Below are positions 9,249 to 17,203 of a stretch of DNA of 64,000 nucleotides, piece by piece (within the stretch, counting starts at the first letter, position 1; the number at the start of each line of letters is the position of its first letter). The stretch lies in contig NZ_CP151767.2 of assembly GCF_038443705.2 (NCBI RefSeq), forward strand, positions 3,773,501 through 3,837,500, in the 5' to 3' direction. The DNA comes from Yoonia sp. SS1-5. Lineage in GTDB: Bacteria > Pseudomonadota > Alphaproteobacteria > Rhodobacterales > Rhodobacteraceae. The notes under the pieces are model-generated. The model was not told the origin of the DNA and did not search any database. It worked only from the letters and a program-made list of their open reading frames with translations. Position numbers and translations under genes: made by a program.

Positions 9249-9787
9249 GCATGCAGGTTGATATCCGCGCCAATCGTGCGCAGCGATCCTGGGGGCGCAA
9301 GACGCAAGCGGCCCGCGTGCTCTGGGCGCTGTGCGCGCCTGTATTCCGGTTCAGTCCGCGCCTGTTTTGGGGATGGCGCGTGATGCTTTTGCGCCTTTTC
9401 GGCGCACGGATCGGGACCGGGGTCCACATCCACCCGACAGTGCGGATCATGATGCCCTGGCATCTGCAGATCGGCGATCAGGCGGCCATAGGTGACCATT
9501 GCATCCTGTACGCGCTTGGCCACATTCATATCGGTGCGCGGGCCACATTATCGCAATATGCGCATCTTTGCGCGGGCAGTCACGACCTTGCCGATCCGGC
9601 GCGGCGGCTGATCAAGGCGCCGATCCATATCGGCGCTGATGCCTGGGTCTGTACGGATGCTTTTGTGGGGCCGGGTGTCAGGGTTGGCGACAGGGCGGTG
9701 TTGGGTGCGCGCGCTGTCGCAATGAAGGATTTGCCTGCGGGGTGTGTCGGGGTCGGCAACCCGATGCAGATCAAGGCTGCCCGATGA
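9245..9787 (+). CDS. WcaF-like putative exopolysaccharide acetyltransferase
   Basis: A 180-residue LbH protein close in layout to colanic-acid acetyltransferase WcaF. A basic N-terminal part with a W/F-rich amphipathic segment (residues 25-48) is followed by hexapeptide coils from GARIGTGVHIHPTVRI to GDRAVLGARAVAMKDLPAG and the end motif VGNPMQIK. The probable catalytic His is in CAGSHDL. It likely O-acetylates a sugar of the repeat unit. It is joined to both neighbours by ATGA overlaps (9245 and 9784), so it sits in the middle of a tightly coupled operon. Confidence 0.82.
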   Translation: MSMQVDIRANRAQRSWGRKTQAARVLWALCAPVFRFSPRLFWGWRVMLLRLFGARIGTGVHIHPTVRIMMPWHLQIGDQAAIGDHCILYALGHIHIGARATLSQYAHLCAGSHDLADPARRLIKAPIHIGADAWVCTDAFVGPGVRVGDRAVLGARAVAMKDLPAGCVGVGNPMQIKAAR

Positions 9788-10704
9788 CCGCGCTGACCGT
9801 GATCATCCTGACCCATAACGAGGCGGCACATATTCAGCGCGCCATTGGCAGTGTCGCGGCGGCGGCCAACCGGGTGATTGTCGTCGATAGTTTTTCCACC
9901 GATGCAACCTGTGATCTGGCCCGCGCCGCCGGGGCGGAGGTTTTGCAGAACACTTGGGTCAATTATGCAACCCAGTTCAACTGGGCGCTGGATCAGGTAA
10001 GTGACGCACCGGGCTGGGTGCTGCGGCTTGATGCCGATGAATACCTCGAGGCTGACCTGACCCCAGCGCTTGCCGCTGTTCCGCCCGAGGTGCAGGGGCT
10101 GTTTATCGACCGCTATATGCATTTTATGGGGCAGCCTATCCGGCATGGGGGGCTGTTTCCGGCACCGATGCTGCGGCTGTTTCGGAACGGTGCAGGGCGC
10201 TGCGAGAACCGGTGGATGGATGAGCATATTATGGTTAGCGGTCCGACGGCGCGTCTGCCGGGCCGGATAGTCGATGACAACCGCAAGCCGCTGGATTGGT
10301 GGATCGCCAAGCACAATAGCTATGCCAGTCGCGAGGCGGTGGATGTTCTGAACCAGACATTTGCCTTTATGCCCATGGACAGTATCGCAAGCGCGGATGG
10401 ATCGCAGGCATCTATCAAACGTTGGATCAAGGAAAAGATCTATAACCGGTTGCCTGCCGGTGCCCGCGCGGGGGCCTATTTTTTCTATCGTTATGTCCTG
10501 CGTCTGGGTTTTCTCGACGGGCCGGAGGCCCGCGCGTTCCATGTGCTGCAGGGCTTTTGGTATCGCTACCTTGTTGACGCAAAGCTGCGGGATGTGCGGG
10601 CGCAGATGCGGCAGCGCAACCTGACCCCGGTTCAGGCAATTCGCGATGTGCTTGGCATCACCATTCCCCAACATCACCCTAACCAAAGAAAGGCCGCCGC
10701 ATGA
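9784..10704 (+). CDS. Family-2-type (GT-A) glycosyltransferase
   Basis: A 306-residue GT2 enzyme. It begins MTALTVIILTHNEAAHIQRA, the standard nucleotide-binding start, followed by VIVVDSFSTDAT and the metal-binding LRLDADEYL (DxD-like) near residue 85. The C-terminal third has an amphipathic or hydrophobic region (AGAYFFYRYVLRLGFLDG) common in the LPS core KdtX/WaaE-like beta-glycosyltransferases. It is placed in the repeat-unit assembly operon. The start overlaps the previous stop (ATGA); the frame opens earlier at 9742. Confidence 0.87.
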   Translation: MTALTVIILTHNEAAHIQRAIGSVAAAANRVIVVDSFSTDATCDLARAAGAEVLQNTWVNYATQFNWALDQVSDAPGWVLRLDADEYLEADLTPALAAVPPEVQGLFIDRYMHFMGQPIRHGGLFPAPMLRLFRNGAGRCENRWMDEHIMVSGPTARLPGRIVDDNRKPLDWWIAKHNSYASREAVDVLNQTFAFMPMDSIASADGSQASIKRWIKEKIYNRLPAGARAGAYFFYRYVLRLGFLDGPEARAFHVLQGFWYRYLVDAKLRDVRAQMRQRNLTPVQAIRDVLGITIPQHHPNQRKAAA

Positions 10705-11459
10705 AAATTTCAGTTGTTACCGCCGTGATGAACGGAGGCACGGAACTGGGCAAGGCCGTCGAAAGCCTGAAGGCCCAGACCTATCAGGATGTGGAACATA
10801 TCGTGCAGGATGGGGGATCAACCGATGGAACGCTGGATTATCTGCGATCCCACGGGCATCCGCAGATGGCGCTGGTATCGGCCCCTGACAAGGGCATTTA
10901 TGACGCGATCAATGCCGGGATCAGCCGCGCGACCGGCGACGTTATCGGGCTGCTTCATGCGGACGATTACCTGGCCAGTGATGATGTCCTCAGTCACGTG
11001 GCGACTGCGCTGGAAAACCCCGGTCTGGATGGTGTTTATGGCGATCTGCAATATGTCGCGCGGGCCAATGCAACCCGCGTGATCCGGCATTGGCGGGCGG
11101 GATCATATTCGCAATCGCGGCTCAAAAGGGGGTGGATGCCGCCGCATCCCACGCTTTATCTGCGGCGCGAGGTGTTCGAGCGGGCAGGCCTGTACGACAC
11201 CTCCTTTAGCATTTCGGGGGACTATGACAGCATGTTGCGCTGGCTGACCAGCGGCAAGATCCGCCTGGGCTATATCCCGCAGGTAATGGTGCGGATGCGG
11301 ATCGGCGGGGTCAGCAACAAGTCCTTTGCGCATATGCTGCGTAAAAGCCGCGAGGATTACCGCGCCATTCGCCGGCACAAGGTGGGCGGGTTTGGCACGT
11401 TGATGGCCAAGAACCTCTCAAAGCTTCCACAATTCGGGATACGGCCGCCTCAGGCGTAA
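10701..11459 (+). CDS. Family-2 glycosyltransferase, WcaE/WbbD-like
   Basis: A 252-residue GT-A enzyme with MKISVVTAVMNGG at the start, QDVEHIVQDGGSTDGT (nucleotide-binding), LLHADDYLAS (DxD metal site near residue 95) and GVYGDL. The layout matches WcaE-type colanic acid transferases. It is the last gene of the plus-strand exopolysaccharide run. It starts in the stop of the previous gene and its last 10 bases overlap the 3' end of the convergent cdsA-like gene, which leaves no room for a classical terminator between them. Confidence 0.88.
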   Translation: MKISVVTAVMNGGTELGKAVESLKAQTYQDVEHIVQDGGSTDGTLDYLRSHGHPQMALVSAPDKGIYDAINAGISRATGDVIGLLHADDYLASDDVLSHVATALENPGLDGVYGDLQYVARANATRVIRHWRAGSYSQSRLKRGWMPPHPTLYLRREVFERAGLYDTSFSISGDYDSMLRWLTSGKIRLGYIPQVMVRMRIGGVSNKSFAHMLRKSREDYRAIRRHKVGGFGTLMAKNLSKLPQFGIRPPQA

Positions 11460-12391
11460 AAGAACTTGGTGAAGTGGTAGAAGATCGGGGCTGCAAAGAT
11501 CACGCTGTCCAGCTGATCGACAAAGCCGCCCTGACCCGGGATCAGATGTGACCAATCCTTGACCCCCCGGTCCCGTTTGATCGCGGCGAATACCAGGCTG
11601 CCGAACATGCCGACCAGCGATGCGGCAGCGGCCATGGCCATGGCCCCCAATACCCCGAACGGGGTGATCCAGCTTAACAGCCCGCCAATAATCGCGGCGC
11701 AGACAACGCCGCAAAACACGCCCTCCCATGTTTTGGGCGAAAGGTGATTGGCGATGCAGGTTTTGCCGATCCGGCGCCCAAAGAAATATTCCAGCAGATC
11801 GCCCAATTGCACGACCATGACCAGAAACGCGATCATCAGAACTGTGCGGTCCTCGTGGCCCTCGACCTCCAGCGTCATCAGCGCGGGCACGTGGCTGACG
11901 CAGAAAACGGCGATCATCAGACCCCATTGCGTCTCGGCGACGCGGATCAGGTAGCGGTCGGTATTGCCGCGAAGCGCTGATACGATGGGCAGCAAAAGAA
12001 AGGCGTAAACCGGAATGAAAACGGTATAAAGCCCGTCCCACCCGAGGCCGACAAAGACGTATTGCAGCGGCAGGACCACAAAAAAGGCCAGCGCCAGTGA
12101 CAGGTGGTCGGCCTTGGCCTTGGTCGTCAGGGTCAGAAATTCGCGCAGAGCGGCAAAAGACGCAAAGGCAAACAGGACCATCACCCCGATCTTGCCCATC
12201 AACAGGGCAATCCCGACAAAGGCGACCATGCCCCACCAGCTTTGCACGCGGGTCATGTAGGTATCGAGGATCGGATTGACGAAACCCGGCTCTTCACGTG
12301 CGCGCAGAACCTCGCCCACGAAGGTCAATGCAATCAGGATCCCAAAGCTGCCGAATGCCAGCAGCAGAATGTCGTTGGTAGTCTCGTTCAT
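11450..12391 (-). CDS. Phosphatidate cytidylyltransferase (CdsA family)
   Basis: A 313-residue protein with about eight TM helices and the CdsA signature near the C-terminal half: LEYFFGRRIGKT then LSPKTWEGVFCG, with a final acidic/basic loop AIKRDRGVKDW. CdsA enzymes make CDP-diacylglycerol from phosphatidate and CTP in the inner membrane. Overlap of its start with the stop of the PlsC-like gene (ATGA at 12388-12391) links the two consecutive steps of phospholipid synthesis. Rhodobacterales usually carry another cdsA beside the isoprenoid/bam genes, so this may be a second copy. Confidence 0.85.
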   Translation of the reverse strand: MNETTNDILLLAFGSFGILIALTFVGEVLRAREEPGFVNPILDTYMTRVQSWWGMVAFVGIALLMGKIGVMVLFAFASFAALREFLTLTTKAKADHLSLALAFFVVLPLQYVFVGLGWDGLYTVFIPVYAFLLLPIVSALRGNTDRYLIRVAETQWGLMIAVFCVSHVPALMTLEVEGHEDRTVLMIAFLVMVVQLGDLLEYFFGRRIGKTCIANHLSPKTWEGVFCGVVCAAIIGGLLSWITPFGVLGAMAMAAAASLVGMFGSLVFAAIKRDRGVKDWSHLIPGQGGFVDQLDSVIFAAPIFYHFTKFFYA

Positions 12392-13029
12392 GACCGCTCC
12401 TCCGGGGCGAGGGCAGCCAGCGCGTCAGAGGCACGTTTGAGGAAATCATCCTTGCTTTCGCCCTCGGCGACATGGATCGGTGCGCCGAATGTGACGGTGC
12501 AGATCAAGGGCAGCGGGATCACCTCGCCCTTGGGCATGATCGTGTTGAGATTTGCCACCCAGGTCGGCACCAGATCAACGTCTGGTCGGGCCACACCCAT
12601 ATTGTAAAGGCCGGCTTTGAAGGGCAGCAACAGGTCGTCGGTCATGTTCCGATTGCCCTCGGGAAAAATGATCAGCGACGACCCTTCGTCGAGTGCGGCA
12701 ATGATCTTGTCCATTGGCTTGTCTTTGACCTCGGGGCGGCGATCAACCAGCACGCAATTGAAAACCTCGGGTCCGACAAAGGCGCGGATTTTGTTCTTCA
12801 GCCAGTAATCCGCCGCCGCGACGGGCCGAACGGTACGGCGCATGGCGGGCGGCAGGCAGGCCCAGATCATCGGCATGTCACCATTGCTGGTGTGGTTGGC
12901 GAAATAGACCCGTTGCTTGGGCACGGGTTCGATCCCTTGCCAGTCGGCCCTGACGGCCGTGACGGCGCGCGCAAAGATCCGAATGGATTGGCCCACGATA
13001 CGGGCGGCGAACTGGCGTATGAAACTCAT
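12388..13029 (-). CDS. 1-acyl-sn-glycerol-3-phosphate acyltransferase-like (PlsC family)
   Basis: A 213-residue acyltransferase with the catalytic NHTSNGD (H-x4-D block) near residue 55, a VDRRPE segment and FPEGNRN in place of the usual FPEGTRS. It would acylate lysophosphatidate to phosphatidate at the membrane, feeding the overlapping CdsA-like enzyme. Start ATG 13029 is preferred: the longer frame to 13080 needs a TTG and crosses into the hairpin downstream of the next gene. The ribosome site is weak. The Thr-to-Asn change in the EGT/NR motif is a mild oddity. Confidence 0.82.
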   Translation of the reverse strand: MSFIRQFAARIVGQSIRIFARAVTAVRADWQGIEPVPKQRVYFANHTSNGDMPMIWACLPPAMRRTVRPVAAADYWLKNKIRAFVGPEVFNCVLVDRRPEVKDKPMDKIIAALDEGSSLIIFPEGNRNMTDDLLLPFKAGLYNMGVARPDVDLVPTWVANLNTIMPKGEVIPLPLICTVTFGAPIHVAEGESKDDFLKRASDALAALAPEERS

Positions 13030-13081
13030 GGGATGAACTTTGGCGAAGCAAGTGGGATTTGGAAAGGGGGCAGGCGTCAAA

Positions 13082-13113
13082 CGCCCCCGATAACCAGATG
13101 GCTGCCGGGGGCG
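13082..13113 (-). terminator. Hairpin downstream of the YiaA-like gene
   Basis: Arms CGCCCCCG (13082-13089) and CGGGGGCG (13106-13113) pair perfectly around a 16-base loop, 13 bases past the stop of the minus-strand small membrane gene. On the minus strand a short TTT follows, so this may be a weak intrinsic terminator ending the pspA-yiaA transcript before plsC. Confidence 0.5.
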
Positions 13114-13125
13114 TGATTGGCATGA

Positions 13126-13407
13126 TCAGATCTTGTCGTCGCCAACATAATCCGAAAGCAGTTTTTCGTTCTTGGCCTCTTCGATCCGCATGATGCGGTC
13201 TTCGGACAGGCGGTCATCGAACCGGTATTTGACAAAATTCACCAGCGCGAGCGTCAAGAGCAGAATACCAATGCCCCAATATCCTTTTGTCGAAAGCGGG
13301 ACGTCGGGCGACATATAAAGAGACAGACCAAGCATGGCATAAGCGACCACCACGGCCGCGCCGTTAAAGAACATGATCAGGGCATTGTCAGAGCGTGTCG
13401 GGTTCAT
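13126..13407 (-). CDS. Small two-TM inner-membrane protein, YiaA/YiaB-like
   Basis: A 93-residue protein with two hydrophobic helices (MFFNGAAVVVAYAMLGLSL and KGYWGIGILLLTLALVNFV) separated by a short loop and followed by a charged C-terminal tail. The loop plus second helix (LSTKGYWGIG...) resembles the YiaA/YiaB two-helix domain. It sits 30 bases downstream of the PspA-like gene on the same strand and probably shares its transcript and TetR control. A role with PspA in membrane stress is inference from position. Confidence 0.6.
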   Translation of the reverse strand: MNPTRSDNALIMFFNGAAVVVAYAMLGLSLYMSPDVPLSTKGYWGIGILLLTLALVNFVKYRFDDRLSEDRIMRIEEAKNEKLLSDYVGDDKI

Positions 13408-13437
13408 TTCAGTTACTCCTATCGAGGTATTTGGGGG

Positions 13438-14118
13438 TTATTTTTTGGATGATTTGAGGCGTGACAAGACGTCGTCAGCGGTCGATCTCGTGGCGGCACC
13501 AAATCCGGCATCGGCCATACGGTCGGTGATCGTGCCGCCATCAAGCTCGTGATTGATATCGGCCAGAATTTCGCTGCGCTCGAACGGATCGTCCTTGCCA
13601 AGCACGCGTGCGATCAGCTCTTCGGCTTCCTCGACGCTGCCCGAGACGACCCCGCTGGCGGCCATGCGGCATTGTATCTGCTGCTCGCGACGGACCGCCC
13701 TTGCCTGGATTGCCCCTTGCTTAAGGTCGATGATGCGGCGATGACCGCTTTCAATAGAGCCGCGCAGGCGCAGGACTTTCTGGTCCAGACGGTCCAGCGT
13801 GGTTTCACGCAAGGTGACTTCGTTTTCCATTGACGCGATGGCGCGCGCAGCCTCGGCTGCCATGTCTTCGCGGTCGTTATCCAACGCCTCCTTGGCGCGT
13901 TCGGTCAGATCGGCGATCCGCGATTTCAATGCAGCATGCTGCTTTTCTTCGGAACGTTGCCGCTGAATAAGGCTGGCCAATGTGCCTTTGGCGGCTCGCA
14001 GGCTGTTTTCGCTTTCGCGGATTTTCTGATCAATCAGTTCAATCGCAAATGCATCGCGCACGCGGTCTTCTGCCCGTGCGTTCTGTCCGTGTATCAATGT
14101 CGCCAATGTCTTGAACAT
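13438..14118 (-). CDS. PspA/IM30 family membrane-stress protein
   Basis: A 226-residue, almost wholly alpha-helical coiled-coil protein of the PspA/Vipp1 family: an amphipathic N-terminal helix (MFKTLATLIHG) for membrane contact, then long heptad helices (about residues 25-150). The family forms large rod-like or ring-like ESCRT-III-related assemblies that protect the inner membrane. ATG 14118 has GGAG 7 bases upstream; the frame extends to 14151 through the operator palindrome and is not used. Two palindromes TGAACnnnGTTCA (14138 and 14196) lie just upstream, so control by the adjacent TetR regulator is likely. No PspF-type sigma-54 activator is present nearby. Confidence 0.85.
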   Translation of the reverse strand: MFKTLATLIHGQNARAEDRVRDAFAIELIDQKIRESENSLRAAKGTLASLIQRQRSEEKQHAALKSRIADLTERAKEALDNDREDMAAEAARAIASMENEVTLRETTLDRLDQKVLRLRGSIESGHRRIIDLKQGAIQARAVRREQQIQCRMAASGVVSGSVEEAEELIARVLGKDDPFERSEILADINHELDGGTITDRMADAGFGAATRSTADDVLSRLKSSKK

Positions 14119-14137
14119 CTGAGTATCTCCAATATCG

Positions 14138-14150
14138 TGAACGTTGTTCA
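14138..14150. promoter_or_regulatory. TetR-type operator palindrome, copy 1 (upstream of pspA-like gene)
   Basis: TGAAC-GTT-GTTCA, a perfect 5+5 palindrome with a 3-base centre, 20 bases before the PspA start. It is identical in its arms to copies at 14196 and 14824, which together bracket the neighbouring TetR gene. Confidence 0.7.
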
Positions 14151-14195
14151 TGAATTAGAGGTAGGGATGTTTTGCGGTCTAGGCAAGTAAAAAGT

Positions 14196-14208
14196 TGAAC
14201 AATGTTCA
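14196..14208. promoter_or_regulatory. TetR-type operator palindrome, copy 2 (over the tetR stop codon)
   Basis: TGAAC-AAT-GTTCA, extended by one more matched pair to TTGAAC...GTTCAA (14195-14209). It covers the stop codon of the TetR gene and lies in the 87-base gap before the PspA-like gene. Two operators 58 bases apart centre to centre could allow cooperative repression. Confidence 0.7.
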
Positions 14209-14811
14209 ATTTTTTTCGGATGAGGCCGTGAGTTGCCGTAAAACAAGGCCGATCATGCGGTCAATATCTGAGGTCGGGACCCCGGATGAGGCCTGATCAA
14301 GCCCCAAAAGTACAATCCCATGTACCGATGAAAACAATGCACGCGTCAAAAGTGCCAGGTCTTCAGGGCTGCGGGACGGAAAGATAACGGCCAACGGATC
14401 CGAGATATAGGCAAAGAGCTGCCCCATCTCGTGCAGATACCAGTCCGGGGCGTCTTCGCCGGGCGCGCGTTCGACCTCGAACAGGGCCCGCCAACTGTTG
14501 TGGTTCTGTGCGGCAAACCGGTGATAGGCCTGTGCCATGATCACCAATTGTTCGACCGGGTCCTGCGGCGCATCAGCCAACGCCTCGGCCACATCGGCGC
14601 CTAGCCGTTGAAAGGTTCTGGCGTTCACACTGAGGACCAGATCGGTCAGATCGCCAAAGACGTTGTAGATGGCGCCGACCGCACAGCCCGCCTCGGCAGC
14701 CAGATCGCGCGCGCGCAACGCGGCCAATCCATCGCCTGCAATGGTGCGTTCGGCAATATCAATCAGGTTATCGCGCAAGGCCGCGCGTCGTGCTGCAACT
14801 TTACCTGCCAT
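14206..14811 (-). CDS. TetR family transcriptional regulator
   Basis: A 201-residue TetR protein: the N-terminal HTH spans about residues 12-58 (LIDIAERTIAGDGLAALRARDLAAEAGCAVGAIYNVFGD, quoted in part as GLAALRARDLAAEAG and VGAIYNVFGDLTDL) and the C-terminal ligand domain resembles the TetR_C-33/WHG type. It is flanked by three TGAACnnnGTTCA palindromes, one 13 bases upstream of its own start and two before the PspA-like gene, which suggests autorepression and control of the pspA-yiaA pair. The ligand is unknown; a membrane-active compound would fit. Confidence 0.9.
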   Translation of the reverse strand: MAGKVAARRAALRDNLIDIAERTIAGDGLAALRARDLAAEAGCAVGAIYNVFGDLTDLVLSVNARTFQRLGADVAEALADAPQDPVEQLVIMAQAYHRFAAQNHNSWRALFEVERAPGEDAPDWYLHEMGQLFAYISDPLAVIFPSRSPEDLALLTRALFSSVHGIVLLGLDQASSGVPTSDIDRMIGLVLRQLTASSEKN

Positions 14812-14823
14812 GTGCTCCTCCGG

Positions 14824-14836
14824 TGAACGTAGTTCA
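14824..14836. promoter_or_regulatory. TetR-type operator palindrome, copy 3 (upstream of tetR)
   Basis: TGAAC-GTA-GTTCA, a perfect 5+5 palindrome centred 19 bases upstream of the tetR ATG. Its position over the expected promoter/leader of tetR fits autoregulation. Confidence 0.7.
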
Positions 14837-14871
14837 TCTTAGCCGTCGTAGCCGGTGGATGAAACCCCTTT

Positions 14872-16101
14872 TCAGGTCTTGACCGGTGCGCCCCCTGCAA
14901 AGGTGTTTGTCTGGTGGTAGCTGATCGGGTCTTCCTGCATTTGCAAATGCAGCCCGTCGCCGGTGTAGGGATGCGCCCGCGCGAGGTCTTCGTCAAAATC
15001 AATGCCCAGGCCCGGTTTGTCAGGGACGGGGATATAGCCGTTCTCGACCTTGATGCTGCCTTTGATCAGCGCATCATGGAACGGGGTCTCTATCGTTTCC
15101 GCCATCAGGATGTTGGGGATCGCGGCGGCAAGCTGGATATTCGCGGCCCATTCAACGGGTCCGGCATAAAGATGCGGGGCCAGCTGCGCATTATATGTTT
15201 CCGCAAGGGTCGCGATTTTCTTGCCCTCCCAGATGCCACCCGCACGGCCAAGGGCGGGCTGCAGGATCGTCGCCGCCCCCTGCTGCAAAATCTGGGAAAA
15301 CTCTGCCTTTGTTGTCAGCCGTTCGCCGGTTGCGACGGGAATGCGCGTGGCCTGTGCGACCTTTGCCATCTCGGCCACGTTATCTGGGGGGATCGGTTCT
15401 TCGAACCAGAGTGGTTGATAAGGCTCCAGCGCCTGGGCCAGCCTGATTGCACCGCCGGTGCTGAATTGCCCATGGGTGCCGAATAACAGATCCGCCCGAT
15501 CGCCGACCGCCCCGCGGATGGCCTTGCAGAAATCAACCGAAAGGGTCAGATCATGCAGCGACGGCATATGCCCACCACGGATCGTATAAGGGCCAGCGGG
15601 GTCAAATTTGATCGCTGTATAGCCGCGTGCGACCATGTCGGATGCAACCTCGGCGGCCATGTCCGGACTGGCCCAAAAGGCGGGCAGGGGATCGGTCGGG
15701 CGCGGGTAAAGGTATGTGTAGGCCCTGATCCGGTCATTCATTCGCCCGCCAATCAGCGCATGCACCGGCCTGTCGCGATCCTTGCCCAGGATGTCCCAGC
15801 AGGCCATTTCCAGCCCCGAAAATGCGCCCAAGACAGTCAGGTCAGGCCGCTGGGTGAAGCCCGCCGAATAGGCGCGGCGAAACATCAACTCGATATTCTC
15901 GGGGTTTTCGCCGGCCATGTGCCGGGCGAAGACATCCGCGATGACGGCTTTCATCGCGTCCGGTCCAACCGATGAGGCGTAACATTCCCCATATCCGATC
16001 ACGCCTGTATCGGTCGTCAGCTTCGGGATGATCCAATAACGCCCACCCCAGCCCGGGGCGGGTGGGGCTGTTACGATGATATCAAGGTCAGTAAGCTTCA
16101 T
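14872..16101 (-). CDS. Mandelate racemase/muconate lactonizing enzyme family protein (enolase superfamily)
   Basis: A 409-residue enolase-superfamily enzyme: an alpha+beta N-terminal capping domain (residues 1-125) and a TIM barrel. Visible active-site positions are K165 in AIKFDPAG, H210 in FGTHGQF, E234/E235 in WFEEPIPP, E260 in ATGERL and H310 in LAPHLYAG. This set suits an acid-sugar dehydratase of the galactonate-dehydratase-like type. The first metal-ligand position, usually Asp in a DxH motif, reads G-T-H here; I believe this is shared by a subfamily, so it need not mean loss of activity. The substrate is unknown; no sugar transporter or kinase gene lies beside it. Confidence 0.85.
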   Translation of the reverse strand: MKLTDLDIIVTAPPAPGWGGRYWIIPKLTTDTGVIGYGECYASSVGPDAMKAVIADVFARHMAGENPENIELMFRRAYSAGFTQRPDLTVLGAFSGLEMACWDILGKDRDRPVHALIGGRMNDRIRAYTYLYPRPTDPLPAFWASPDMAAEVASDMVARGYTAIKFDPAGPYTIRGGHMPSLHDLTLSVDFCKAIRGAVGDRADLLFGTHGQFSTGGAIRLAQALEPYQPLWFEEPIPPDNVAEMAKVAQATRIPVATGERLTTKAEFSQILQQGAATILQPALGRAGGIWEGKKIATLAETYNAQLAPHLYAGPVEWAANIQLAAAIPNILMAETIETPFHDALIKGSIKVENGYIPVPDKPGLGIDFDEDLARAHPYTGDGLHLQMQEDPISYHQTNTFAGGAPVKT

Positions 16102-16123
16102 CTGAGACTTTCAGGAGAACGTC

Positions 16124-16555
16124 ATGCGCAACACAATCACGCTTCGGACATTGGGTCCAGATGACTTTGACAGGTTGATGGCGGTGCCCGAGGGACTGTT
16201 TGATGGACCAATGCGCGCCGATCAGGCCCGTGCTTTTCTGCAAGACCCCTTGCACGAATGCGTTTTGGCATTTGACGGTGAGCTGGCCGTGGGCATGGCC
16301 ACCGGCACAGTCCTGCTGCATCCGGACAAGGCCCCCAGCATGTTTGTCAACGAGGTGGGCGTCCGCGACGCGTATCGCCGTCAGGGTATCGGCCGTCAGG
16401 TGACCGCGCATCTATTTGCAGTCGCGCGTGCGCGTGGTTGCCAGGGGATCTGGCTGGGAACAGAGCAGGATAACGCACCCGCACTGGCCCTCTATCGCAG
16501 CATGGATGGCGACGAAGTTGCAGGTGTCTATTTCGGTTGGGATGATGGGTTGTAG
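16124..16555 (+). CDS. GNAT family N-acetyltransferase
   Basis: A 143-residue GNAT protein. Acetyl-CoA binding motif A is VGVRDAYRRQGIGRQVTAHL (residues 73-92), followed by GCQGIWLGTEQDN and ALYRSMDG (motif B). AGGAGAACGTC precedes the ATG. It is divergent from the enolase-superfamily gene with only 22 bases between starts. The acceptor is unknown; small GNATs of this layout are often annotated as aminoglycoside-acetyltransferase-like, but nothing here proves a resistance role. Confidence 0.85.
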   Translation: MRNTITLRTLGPDDFDRLMAVPEGLFDGPMRADQARAFLQDPLHECVLAFDGELAVGMATGTVLLHPDKAPSMFVNEVGVRDAYRRQGIGRQVTAHLFAVARARGCQGIWLGTEQDNAPALALYRSMDGDEVAGVYFGWDDGL

Positions 16556-16750
16556 CAAAACAATCCGTTATGCGAAAAACCTGCACCCGCAATTGGGCCC
16601 GAAGTCCATGCGGAATGTCGCGGACTTTTCAAGCGATGGACCGGACATAAGATCCCGTCAGCAGGCCGCACGGCGCAACCCCGATCCAAACCCGGCGTCC
16701 AGCTTATCAGCGTAAATGCCGTATCTGCGGACTTTGCCGCCATGTTCCGC

Positions 16751-17140
16751 TCAAGGAGAAAGGTCCGCTTTGGGAAGACGAACCCAAAGAAGCCCGATTA
16801 GAAGCACAAACAGTACTGCCAAAGTTGTCAGGGCTGATTTAACAATTGTGGCGATACTGGCGGTATACACCAAAGCAATTGATACCTCTGGCCAACTCCA
16901 AATCATAGCTGCGATTCCCATGTTTTCGAAATAATCGAACAAGGCACAGCCAACCGAAAGAATTATGCCAGCGCGAACAAGCTGGCTGCCGGGCATACGT
17001 CGCTCAAACCAGCTAAACGTCGCTACCAAAGTCGTGACAAACAGTCCCGTGCCAAGAGCCAGGACACAGGATGCGCCTGCGAGCCGGGCGTCAGTTGCGA
17101 AGGGTAAATCGTCGAACGTTGTGAGTATGTCAGCAAAAAG
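16751..17140 (-). pseudogene. 5'-truncated four-helix membrane protein gene
   Basis: The open frame 16751-17140 encodes about 129 residues with hydrophobic segments, including one (GASCVLALGTGLFVTTLVAT) that lies upstream of the only plausible start in the frame, a TTG at 17029. Starting there would cut that helix in half, so the original protein must have begun further upstream. An in-frame TAA at 17141-17143 now ends the upstream reading. The truncation falls just where the minus-strand protease/RADAR-like block begins, so an insertion probably removed the 5' end. I do not recognise the family. Confidence 0.5.
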
Positions 17141-17203
17141 TTAGGAAAATGGACGGCGTCTGTGTGTCTTGGCCGTCAGCCCGTGGCGTTGCTGGCGGCA
17201 ATA

